Assembly (NCBI GenBank): GCA_039029355.1
Contig: JBCCGI010000164.1
Span: 1 to 8,238, forward strand
Reading direction: 5' to 3'
DNA length: 8,238 nucleotides
DNA from: JBCCGI01 sp039029355
GTDB taxonomy: Bacteria > Planctomycetota > UBA1135 > GCA-002686595
Part shown: piece after piece, positions 1 to 7,355 of the stretch
How the letters are laid out: each line of letters starts with the position of its first letter
How positions within the stretch are numbered: the stretch's first letter is position 1
Made by a program: the position numbers and the translations under genes
The notes under the pieces: generated by a model
The model's database searches: none
The model's input: the letters and a program-made list of their open reading frames with translations, nothing else
What the model was told of the DNA's origin: nothing

Positions 1-960
1 CGGGCCAGCCGGACCTTGCGCGCCGATCGAACCGGTTGGGCCAGCCGGACCCTGCGCGCCGACCGCACCGGTAGGACCAGCCGGACCCTGCGCGCCGGCC
101 GCACCGGTGGGACCAGCCGGACCTTGCGCTCCGGTCGAACCGGTCGGGCCGGTCGGGCCCTGCGCGCCGGTCGCGCCCTGCGGACCCGCGGGCCCCGCGA
201 GCGTGGCGGTGTCCTGGGTGGTCCCGTCGGGGAAGACGAAGCCGCCGCTCGACGAGCGAATCGCTCCGTCAACGTCCAGGCGGAAGCCGGGGTCGGTGGT
301 CCCGAGGCCGACGAAGCCGGTCGTGTCGCTGATGAACCAGTCGCTGCTGAGGGGCGCGAGCATGCCGAGGGTCGGAACGCTCGAAGCCTGCAGCCCGCAG
401 AGCCCGGTGCTCTGGTCGACGAGCGCGTCGAAGCACTTGCTCTTGAACGAGGTCAAAAGGTCGGGAGACGCGGACGGCCCGAGCGGGAGCGAGGCGAAGG
501 CGCCGCTGCCCAGGTTGTGGTGCAGGCTCGTGCCCGCGGCGTGGACCAGGCCCAGGTCGGCCTTGCCGTCGTGGTCGAAGTCGCGCCACTCGGCGGCCAG
601 GATCGGACCGCCCAGGTCGAGGCCGCTCTCGGCTCCGACGGCGGAGAAGGTCTTGCCCGGGGTGCCGCGGTACAGGTAGCTAGAGCCGCCCGGCACGACG
701 ATCAGCACGTCCAGGTGGCCGTCGGCGTCGTAGTCGACGAAGGCGGCCTGGGCGACGTCGCGCAGGCCGCCGAGCCCGACGAGCTCGGTGACGTCTTGGA
801 AGGCGCCGTCGCCGAGGTTGCGAAGCACCTGAAGGTCCTGGCCCGCGCCGGTGCGGACGAGGTCGTCGAGGCCGTCGAGGTTGACGTCGATCCACTGGAG
901 GTGCTCGGCGCGCTGGGCGGAGGGCGCTATCGTGGAGGCAAGGAGGAGCGGGAGGAACAT
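1..960 (-). CDS. Secreted FG-GAP/VCBS-repeat protein with collagen-like tail (3' end cut by window)
   Basis: I translated 320 codons from the ATG at 960; the gene continues past the window edge. Residues 1-18 (MFLPLLLASTIAPSAQRA) look like a signal peptide, so the product is probably exported. Three FG-GAP/VCBS-type calcium-binding loops follow: DVNLDGLDDL (25-34), DYDADGHLDVLIV (76-88) and DFDHDGKADLGLV (127-139), as in integrin-like beta-propellers. Residues 216-249 (FVGLGTTDPGFRLDVDGAIR, then GGFVFPDGTTQ) match a linker common in large bacterial surface and tail-fibre-like proteins. From Gly256 every third residue is Gly: 21 complete G-X-Y triplets to the window edge, a collagen-like trimerising stalk. 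A surface fibre or adhesin is likely; the exact role is unknown. The start is not certain: no clear Shine-Dalgarno precedes ATG 960, and the frame stays open to a GTG at 1002. Confidence 0.85.
   Translation of the reverse strand, partial: MFLPLLLASTIAPSAQRAEHLQWIDVNLDGLDDLVRTGAGQDLQVLRNLGDGAFQDVTELVGLGGLRDVAQAAFVDYDADGHLDVLIVVPGGSSYLYRGTPGKTFSAVGAESGLDLGGPILAAEWRDFDHDGKADLGLVHAAGTSLHHNLGSGAFASLPLGPSASPDLLTSFKSKCFDALVDQSTGLCGLQASSVPTLGMLAPLSSDWFISDTTGFVGLGTTDPGFRLDVDGAIRSSSGGFVFPDGTTQDTATLAGPAGPQGATGAQGPTGPTGSTGAQGPAGPTGAAGAQGPAGPTGAVGAQGPAGPTGSIGAQGPAGP
5..148. repeat. Four 36-bp tandem repeats encoding collagen-like triplets
   Basis: The string CCAGCCGGACC (plus strand) recurs at 5, 41, 77 and 113, an exact 36-bp period. 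Each unit encodes the 12 residues GAQGPAGPTGxx on the minus strand, with variation mainly in the last two residues (AA, AV, SI). The array decays after 148 into less regular Gly-X-Y codons and probably continues beyond the window. Such arrays can change copy number by slippage; in multiples of 36 bp this keeps the frame and only alters stalk length. Confidence 0.9.
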
Positions 961-1022
961 GGCTCGAACAGGGTGGTGGTTGTCGATGGCAGTCGCCCCC
1001 ACACCGCCACTCGGCTTGGTTC

Positions 1023-1051
1023 TGGCGTCCGCCTCACCCGGGCGAACGCCA
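1023..1051 (-). terminator. Strong hairpin between the hydrolase and the FG-GAP gene (terminator or leader structure)
   Basis: Read on the minus strand, TGGCGTTCGCC and GGCGGACGCCA pair over 11 bp with one U-G wobble around a 7-base loop (CGGGTGA). It lies 184 bases after the hydrolase stop and 62 bases before the FG-GAP ATG. No U-run follows it, so it is not a textbook intrinsic terminator; it could be a leader structure of the downstream mRNA. I see no convincing promoter in the rest of the gap 961-1234. Confidence 0.35.
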
Positions 1052-1234
1052 AGCAACGACGCGCTCTGAAAAGGAGACCGGCGAATTTCTTGTGGTCGTC
1101 CCCGCCGCCGGGCTCGCGCGGCTCAGCGCCGTCGGGGCGAGCCGTCCGCCCCGGCCCGAGCGCCCTCACGCTCGCTTCCCATCCTCGCCGGGTGCGCGCC
1201 CCCCAGCTGGAAGGCGTGCCCCCTCGGTTCGAGC

Positions 1235-2050
1235 TCAGCCGCCGAACACGTCCGCGAACAGCGCCTGCATCGTGGCCCAGGACCGCTCGTCCGCCTCTTT
1301 CTGGTACGCGAGCGGCAGATCGAACCTCTGCCCCGTCACGGTGGCTTCCGGGTTCGTGAAGCCGTGGACCGCGTCCGGGTAGAGCACCAGCTCGTAGTCG
1401 ACGCCGGCCGCGTCCATGGCCCGCTGGAAGGAGGTGATCGCCTCGGGCTCCACGAACGGGTCGTCGGCGCCGTGGGCCACCAGGACCCTGCCCTGGATGT
1501 TCGCCGCGTCGTTGCCGGTCTCGAGTGCGCCCGCGTGAAACGCGGCCACCGCGTCGAGGTCGGCGCCGGTGCGGGCCATGTGGAGCACGATCGCGCCGCC
1601 GAAGCAGTAGCCGATGGCGGCCGTGTCGCTCGGATCCGTGGTCGCGTGCTCGTTCAGGAGCCGCTTCGCCGCCTGAAAGCGCGCCACCCCGGCGTCCATG
1701 TTGTCGAACACCTCCATCATGAAGGCGCCCGCGTCCTCGGGGTGGTCGGCCTGCTTGCCGTCGCCGTACATGTCCACGGCGAGCGCGGTATAGCCCAGCT
1801 CGGCGAGCTGGCGCGCGCGGTCCCGGGTGTACTCGTTGTGCCCCCACCACTCATGGACGACGAGCACGCCCGGGCGCAGGCCGTCCAGGCTGCGGTCGTA
1901 GGCGAGATACCCGTTCAGCGTCACACCGCCGGCCTCGTAGCTGACCTCTTGGCCGACGACGTCGGGCTCGGCTTGGACCATCGGCTTGTCCGCCGTACCC
2001 GCACAGGCGGCCAACGCGATCGCCGCAGCGGCGCTGAGGGTGAGCTTCAT
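1235..2050 (-). CDS. Dienelactone hydrolase family lipoprotein
   Basis: An alpha/beta-hydrolase of 271 residues. The mature domain has the dienelactone hydrolase (DLH) hallmarks: VVHEWWG (64-70) with Glu67 in the position of the DLH glutamate, the nucleophile elbow GYCFGG with Cys149, HGADDPFV with the acid Asp197 (or Asp196), and AVHGF with His229. The Cys-Asp-His triad is therefore complete. Residues 1-16 (MKLTLSAAAAIALAAC) form a lipoprotein signal with lipobox LAAC, so Cys16 should be lipidated and the enzyme anchored facing the periplasm. Family members hydrolyse dienelactones or related esters; the substrate here is unknown. The open frame extends to 2215, but I chose ATG 2050 because of the lipoprotein signal and the AGGAG seven bases upstream. 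It is not obviously part of the signalling operon, from which it is separated by 220 bases. Confidence 0.92.
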   Translation of the reverse strand: MKLTLSAAAAIALAACAGTADKPMVQAEPDVVGQEVSYEAGGVTLNGYLAYDRSLDGLRPGVLVVHEWWGHNEYTRDRARQLAELGYTALAVDMYGDGKQADHPEDAGAFMMEVFDNMDAGVARFQAAKRLLNEHATTDPSDTAAIGYCFGGAIVLHMARTGADLDAVAAFHAGALETGNDAANIQGRVLVAHGADDPFVEPEAITSFQRAMDAAGVDYELVLYPDAVHGFTNPEATVTGQRFDLPLAYQKEADERSWATMQALFADVFGG

Positions 2051-2057
2051 GTTCGAT

Positions 2058-2062
2058 CTCCT
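2058..2062 (-). promoter_or_regulatory. Shine-Dalgarno that fixes the hydrolase start
   Basis: AGGAG on the minus strand, seven bases before ATG 2050. It supports that start over the longer open frame reaching 2215, whose extra residues look like translated spacer. Confidence 0.8.
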
Positions 2063-2082
2063 GGTGAGGCTGGTGGCGAGGG

Positions 2083-2127
2083 TACCGCCCCGTCGGCGAA
2101 GGTCCGGGGGAGGAGCGATACCGCCCC
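2083..2127 (-). repeat. Pair of 9-bp direct repeats upstream of the hydrolase
   Basis: GGGGCGGTA (minus strand) occurs at 2083-2091 and 2119-2127, start to start 36 bp, between the 20-bp palindrome and the hydrolase ATG. It could be a regulator-binding pair, but GC-rich 9-mers recur easily in this DNA. Confidence 0.3.
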
Positions 2128-2142
2128 AATGTAACGCGCGGC

Positions 2143-2162
2143 GGAGCGCGGCGCCGCGCTCC
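2143..2162. repeat. Perfect 20-bp palindrome in the gap before the hydrolase gene
   Basis: GGAGCGCGGCGCCGCGCTCC equals its own reverse complement over all 20 bases. It lies 108 bases past the kinase stop codon and 92 bases before the hydrolase ATG. It has no unpaired loop and no U-run on either strand, so an operator is as plausible as a bidirectional terminator. Confidence 0.6.
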
Positions 2163-2269
2163 AAGGCCATGAAGCTCGTGGCGGGCTCCCCCGACGCGCA
2201 TCTCCGTCCGAGCAAGGGCGACGCCTCGGAGTACGTCGGGTCGACCGCTCGGGCCGGCCCCTCGATCCG

Positions 2270-2288
2270 GTCAGCCGGCCTGGCTGAC
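2270..2288 (-). terminator. Hairpin overlapping the kinase stop codon
   Basis: GTCAGCC and GGCTGAC pair perfectly (7 bp) around the 5-base loop AGGCC on the minus strand, and the kinase TGA lies in the 3' arm. No U-run follows. It may mark the 3' end of the operon mRNA or protect it from exonucleases. Confidence 0.3.
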
Positions 2289-3614
2289 GCCGTCCGCCGA
2301 CCTGAGCTTCACCCGGAAGCTCGACCCCTTGCCCGGCTGGCTCTCGACGTCGATGGAGCCCCCGACCGACTCGACGAAGGACTTGACGATCGAGAGCCCC
2401 ACGCCCGTGCCACCGACGGCATACACAAACTCGTTCTCGGCGCGGTAGAAGCGGTCGAAGATGCGGTCGATCTCGGCCGATGGAATGCCGATCCCGGTGT
2501 CTTCGACGACGAGCTCTGCGAACCCGTCGTCTCCGCTTGCGACGCGCACAAACACGGTTCCGGATGGCGTGTACTTGATCGCGTTCGAGATCAGGTTGCG
2601 CGTGATCTGTACGAGCGAGGCACGGTCACAGAGCACCCACAGGGGAGCGATCCGCATCACGACCCGCAGGCCGCGCTTCTCGCCGCGCGGCGACTCGTTG
2701 CCAACGACCTCACGTACGACGGACTCCAGATCCGACGGCGTCGGCTTGGCTACCCCGGTCCGCACCCGGTCGGCGTCGAGCATGTTGGCGACCAGGTCCG
2801 TCAGGCGCTCAACGTTCTTCGAGACGGTCCTCAGAGCCTCGGCTTGCCGCTGCTCCAGCTCTCCGAGGTGACCCCGGGCGAGGAGGTCGACGAACCCCTT
2901 GATCGTCGTGAGGGGCGTGCGCACCTCGTGAGCGAGGTTGCCGAGGAGCTGGTCCTTGGCCCGCCGCGCCTCCTCCACCTGCGAGATGTCGCGCAGGACG
3001 AGCAGGTTGCCGTCCGACTCCCCGACCGCCGACTCAGAAGGTCTCCAGATCGCGCGAAAGCTGCGCGGGGCCGGACGGTCGAGGTCGAAGCGAACGTGCA
3101 CGGGCTCCGCAGCCCCCGTCGCTACCGCCGCGAGCACGGGAGCGAACGCATCGGCGGGCGACACCCCCTGCGCGCCGAGATTCTCGATCAGCTCCTCCAG
3201 CTCCAGCTCTCCGTGCTCGTCCTCCATCAGGCCCGTGAGGCCCCAGAACAAGCGGTTGGCATAGGCGACGCGCCCTTCCTTCGACACGTAGAGAATGCCG
3301 TCGTCCGAGGTCTCGAGGATCGCCTCCAGGATCGCCTTCTCCGAGCGGACCACGGCCCCCTGGGCCTTGAGCTCATCGAGCAGCGCCTCCTTCTCGTTGA
3401 TCGCGTTGCGGGCCGAGTTGATCGCGACGTTGGTCATCATCGCAAGGCTGCCGAAGCCGGGGTCGGCGCTCTCCGGCCGGAGGACGACGTCAAAGTCGCC
3501 GAAGAGGACCCGCGTCAAGTCGCGAACAAGCGAGGCCGTCTGACGCTGAACGAAGGCCCGATAGTCGGCGAGCTCCGCCTCGCCGTTCGAAGCCTGCAGG
3601 TCGTCGGAGGCCAC
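2271..3614 (-). CDS. Soluble PAS-domain histidine kinase, putative H-NOX partner
   Basis: A 447-residue sensor kinase. Residues 1-90 form an unrecognised helical N-terminal region. A PAS-like domain spans about 91-212 (ILETSDDGILYVSKEGRVAY and RDISQVEEARRAKDQ). HisKA follows, with phospho-acceptor His229 in LAHEVRTPL. The ATPase domain has an N box (NLISNAIKYTPSG, 340-352), G1 (EDTGIGIP, 371-378), an F box (FDRFYRAENEF, 386-396) and G2 (GGTGVGLSIVKS, 401-412), so all catalytic boxes are intact. I see no membrane segment and no receiver domain, as expected for a kinase controlled by a soluble sensor such as the H-NOX protein encoded just upstream. The start is GTG 3614, four bases after the H-NOX stop; its Shine-Dalgarno is weak, suggesting translational coupling. 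It is the last gene of the four-gene operon. Confidence 0.92.
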   Translation of the reverse strand: MASDDLQASNGEAELADYRAFVQRQTASLVRDLTRVLFGDFDVVLRPESADPGFGSLAMMTNVAINSARNAINEKEALLDELKAQGAVVRSEKAILEAILETSDDGILYVSKEGRVAYANRLFWGLTGLMEDEHGELELEELIENLGAQGVSPADAFAPVLAAVATGAAEPVHVRFDLDRPAPRSFRAIWRPSESAVGESDGNLLVLRDISQVEEARRAKDQLLGNLAHEVRTPLTTIKGFVDLLARGHLGELEQRQAEALRTVSKNVERLTDLVANMLDADRVRTGVAKPTPSDLESVVREVVGNESPRGEKRGLRVVMRIAPLWVLCDRASLVQITRNLISNAIKYTPSGTVFVRVASGDDGFAELVVEDTGIGIPSAEIDRIFDRFYRAENEFVYAVGGTGVGLSIVKSFVESVGGSIDVESQPGKGSSFRVKLRSADGVSQAG

Positions 3615-3618
3615 GGTC

Positions 3619-4163
3619 TCACGCGGCCTTGTCGAAGGTGACCTCGACCACGCAGGCGCTCTTGCCGTCTCGAGAGCACTCGACCTCGTGAACGTCCCCG
3701 GCCTCGCCGTAGTACTCCAGGGTCAGCCGCGTCAGGTGCTTGAGGAAGCCACAGAGCCTGTGGGGCGAGTCGTAGCGCATCCGGATGCCTCCCTCGCCGC
3801 AATCCTCGACGAACAGCTTGTCCCGGTAGGCGGCTCGGTTCGCCGCGGAGGGGATGCTCCGGTGGAGTGTCGGAATCCGCTTGAGGAGCGTCCTAGCGTC
3901 TCCCGAGAGCTCGAAGATGGCCGGGAAGAGCTCGGGAGAGACGCGCATGAAGTACTCGGCGAACTCGCGCTCCAGCGTCGGCACGTCGACGTCCAGCACC
4001 TCGAGGCCCGCGGCGACGAGAGCGCCGAACTCCTCCTCCGGATAGACCTGCTCGAAGCGGTACTCCTGCGCCTCGACCTCGGCCGCCTCGAAGATCCGGC
4101 GCACGGTCTCATCGCCTCCGAGCTCAGCGACAAACTGAACGAGGAGGTTCATCACGTGTCCCA

Positions 4164-4167
<4 letters not shown>
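3619..4167 (-). CDS. H-NOX (haem nitric-oxide-binding) domain sensor protein
   Basis: A 182-residue stand-alone protein of normal H-NOX length. It begins with the family's M-x-G start (MMGHVMNLLVQFV). YPEEEFGALVAAGLEVL (42-58) and FAEYFMRVSPELFPAIF (69-85) match the H-NOX helical core. LHRSI places the proximal haem ligand at His102, the same number as in characterised H-NOX proteins. The haem-propionate motif Y-x-S-x-R appears as Y132-D-S134-P-H136-R137, with His where Arg is expected and Arg one residue later. By ungapped comparison with Thermoanaerobacter H-NOX from memory, the distal Tyr140 corresponds to Phe141, which suggests NO rather than O2 sensing. Cysteines at 123, 139, 164 and 172 could form a metal or redox site. 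ATG 4167 overlaps the regulator stop (ATGA), and AAGGAC lies eight bases upstream. Alternative identity: a related V4R-type ligand-binding domain without haem. Confidence 0.85.
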
Positions 4168-5611
<1,444 letters not shown>

Positions 5612-5615
<4 letters not shown>

Positions 5616-6337
5616 CGGATCTGCAGGCTCCCGACCAGTGCCGCGAGGTCGTCCACGTCGAAGGGCTTCGCGAGAAACGCGGAAGCGCCCGCGCTCATCG
5701 CGCGTGCTCGTTCTCCTTCGAGGACCCGGGCGGAGAGGACGATGATCGGTAGCTCGGCGAGGCCCGGTGTGCTCCGGGCGCGCTTGAGAACCTCGAACCC
5801 GGAGACGCCTGGCAGCATGAGGTCGAGCAGAACAACGGCCGGCGCCCCCCCCGATTCGAGCCTTGACCAGCCCGCTTGCCCGTTGGAGCAGACCTCGACT
5901 TCGAAACCGGCCAGCTCTCCGGCGAACTGGACCAGCAGCGCGATGTCCGGGTCGTCCTCGATGCACAAGAGCACACCGCGAGGATCGGCAACGGGCTGGG
6001 TCACGCCCTGCGTGGTCGAGCCGAGGCCGGTGGGCTCGCAGCGCTCGGCCACCGAGCGCAGCTCCTCTAGGGCGCCGACCAGAAGCTCGCCCTGCAGTCC
6101 GTCCGCGAACTTCGCTGCCAACGCGGCGACCTGCGCCCCCAGCGCTTCGAAGCCACAGCTCCCCGCCGCGCCCTTGAGGGCATGGAGCAGCGACGCAACG
6201 CGGTCTCGCGCCCCCGGCGGGTCCGCGCCGGCAAGCTCCTCGGCCTCATCGAGGTCCCGGGTGACCCGAGCGAGGAAGCCCTCCTGAATCCGGCGCATGC
6301 GCGCCACGCGATCCGGGTTGGACGGGAGAAGGGTCAT
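5612..6337 (-). CDS. Hpt-REC phosphotransfer protein
   Basis: A 241-residue cytoplasmic protein with two phosphorelay modules. The N-terminal Hpt domain (about 10-100) has the motif LLHALKGAAGSCGF with phospho-acceptor His52. After a Gly/Thr/Gln/Pro-rich linker (about 102-119) comes a complete receiver domain (121-236): acidic residues at 127-129, phospho-acceptor Asp172 (LLDLMLPG), Ser202 and Lys224 (KPF). There is no output domain. The downstream kinase lacks both Hpt and receiver domains, so this protein could relay phosphate (kinase to Asp172, to His52, to Asp53 of the sigma-54 regulator) or act as a phosphate sink. It is the first gene of the operon and its stop overlaps the regulator start (ATGA). 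ATG 6337 follows an in-frame stop closely. GGAGG occurs only about 21 bases upstream, too far for a normal ribosome site, so initiation looks weak. Confidence 0.88.
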
Positions 6338-6462
6338 AAGGAACGAGAAGCTAGGGCCTCCTATCTATCGAGCAGCCGAGCGGGCGGCGTTGAGGGGCTC
6401 CATTGCTTTGTCGGATCCACAATCCTCGCCCGCACAGCACGGGAGACAGGGCCACCCCGGCT

Positions 6463-6481
6463 GGTCGGGAGTCTCCAGACC
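6463..6481. repeat. 19-bp imperfect palindrome ahead of the signalling operon
   Basis: GGTCGGGAGTCTCCAGACC pairs in 8 of 9 positions about its centre at 6472. It starts seven bases after the sugar-transferase stop and lies about 125 bases before the Hpt-REC ATG. The near absence of a loop and of a U-run favours a protein-binding operator over a terminator. In the rest of this 151-base gap I see no convincing promoter. Confidence 0.45.
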
Positions 6482-6488
6482 GCACCTT

Positions 6489-7253
6489 TCAATAGGCACC
6501 TCGTCCCGTCGCCACAGCCGGAATGGTCTGGAACAAGATTCTGAGATCGGTCCAGAGCGTCCGGTCTCGGATGTACTCGATGTCCATCTGCACCTGGCGC
6601 TCGAACGGAAGGTCCGAACGTCCACCGACCTGCCACGTGCACGTCAGCCCCGGATGAACGTCGAGACGCCTCCATTGCTCCGAGGTATACAGAGCCGTCT
6701 CCTCCGGGATGGGCGGACGGGGCCCCACGAGCGCCATCTCGCCGCGCAGCACGTTCCAGAGCTGCGGGAGCTCGTCCATGCTGGTGCGACGGAGAAAGCG
6801 ACCCACCCGGGTGATGCGAGGGTCGTCCCTGGCCTTGAACCGAACCTCGGCCTCTGCGCCGGCTCGCTGGATCACGGAGGCGCGCATCTGTTCGGCGTCT
6901 ACGTACATCGAGCGGAACTTGAGCATCCGAAAACGCCGACCGCGCTTGCCCACTCGTTCCTGCACGAAGAACACCGGGCCGCGCGACTCCAGGCGAATCA
7001 GGAGCATCACGATCAGCATCAGAGGCGCGAGCACGAAGAGCGTCGCGCCGGAGACCGCGATGTCCATCCCGCGGCGACAGGTCGCGGTGAAACGCACGCT
7101 CCTCGGCGTCAACACGTCGGACGCCGCGTTGCGATCCGTGGGCACTGGAAGCTCCCGCTGGCGCGAGGCGCGCGCCTCCGGGCAGGGTACGAGCGAGCGC
7201 TCGATCCGGTCGACGAACGCGTTCAGATCGGGGGGAGTCATCGTTGCATTCAT
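6489..7253 (-). CDS. Undecaprenyl-phosphate sugar-phosphate transferase (bacterial sugar transferase family)
   Basis: A 254-residue initiating glycosyl-phosphate transferase that loads a sugar phosphate from a nucleotide sugar onto the lipid carrier at the inner membrane, the first step of exopolysaccharide or O-antigen synthesis. Residues 1-58 are a polar N-terminal extension. One hydrophobic segment spans 65-86 and contains Pro77, where the family's re-entrant helix bends. Family motifs follow: RGPVFFVQERVGKRGRRF (91-108), LKFRSM (111-116), DDPRITRVGRFLRRTSMDEL (143-162) with catalytic Asp160-Glu161, LVGPRP (175-180) and HPGLTCTWQVGGRSDL. The form is short (PglC/WbaP C-terminal type), without the extra four-helix membrane domain of WcaJ. 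The sugar cannot be told from sequence. AGGAG lies six bases before ATG 7253 and a sigma-54 promoter about 41 bases upstream, so it is probably transcribed independently of the ligase gene. Confidence 0.93.
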   Translation of the reverse strand: MNATMTPPDLNAFVDRIERSLVPCPEARASRQRELPVPTDRNAASDVLTPRSVRFTATCRRGMDIAVSGATLFVLAPLMLIVMLLIRLESRGPVFFVQERVGKRGRRFRMLKFRSMYVDAEQMRASVIQRAGAEAEVRFKARDDPRITRVGRFLRRTSMDELPQLWNVLRGEMALVGPRPPIPEETALYTSEQWRRLDVHPGLTCTWQVGGRSDLPFERQVQMDIEYIRDRTLWTDLRILFQTIPAVATGRGAY

Positions 7254-7259
7254 GGCATT

Positions 7260-7264
7260 CTCCT
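7260..7264 (-). promoter_or_regulatory. Shine-Dalgarno of the sugar transferase
   Basis: AGGAG on the minus strand, six bases before ATG 7253. It is the strongest ribosome site in the window along with that of the hydrolase. Confidence 0.8.
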
Positions 7265-7293
7265 GAAGGAACTCACGGCGGGGCTAAAGTCCC

Positions 7294-7311
7294 TTGCAAG
7301 CTCGATGCCAA
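7294..7311 (-). promoter_or_regulatory. Sigma-54 (-24/-12) promoter for the sugar transferase
   Basis: Minus-strand sequence TTGGCATCGAGCTTGCAA. It has TTGGCA at -24 and TTGCA at -12, with the invariant GG (7309-7308) and GC (7297-7296) exactly ten bases apart. This matches the known consensus TGGCAC-N5-TTGCA at all but one specified base (T for C after TGGCA). The predicted transcript start is near 7285, giving a leader of about 30 bases that includes the Shine-Dalgarno. It is intergenic and correctly oriented, and a sigma-54 activator with intact GAFTGA is encoded at 4164-5615. Confidence 0.82.
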
Positions 7312-7312
7312 A

Positions 7313-7340
7313 GCTCCCAACGGCCACCCGAGTGCTCCCA
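7313..7340 (-). repeat. Direct repeat just upstream of the sigma-54 promoter
   Basis: TGGGAGC (minus strand) at 7313-7319 and 7334-7340, start to start 21 bp, about two helical turns, so both face the same side of the DNA. It abuts the -24 element. It could bind a regulator, although sigma-54 activators usually bind farther upstream and at inverted repeats. Confidence 0.35.
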
Positions 7341-7355
7341 GGGTCGACGGGATTC

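Noticed and set aside
5..148. 36-bp repeats as a CRISPR array
   Set aside because: The copies are contiguous with no spacers and encode in-frame Gly-X-Y triplets of a protein.
16..1359. Long plus-strand open frame of 447 codons
   Set aside because: It is antisense to the FG-GAP gene and part of the hydrolase gene. Its low-complexity Arg/Gly/Thr protein comes from reading the collagen-like repeats backwards.
3254..3271. TTGGCATAGGCGACGC on the plus strand as a sigma-54 promoter
   Set aside because: It lies inside the kinase gene, points antisense with no gene to drive, and lacks the TT of the -12 half.
1986..3641. Plus-strand open frame of 551 codons opposite the kinase
   Set aside because: The kinase on the minus strand has all its family motifs in the right order. 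The plus-strand product is Arg/Leu/Asp-rich without a recognisable domain, as expected for antisense of GC-rich coding DNA.
6404..6420. GG-N10-GC on the minus strand upstream of the Hpt-REC gene as a second sigma-54 promoter
   Set aside because: Only the four invariant bases fit: the -24 half reads TGGAT and the -12 half AAGC. That spacing occurs by chance often in GC-rich DNA.
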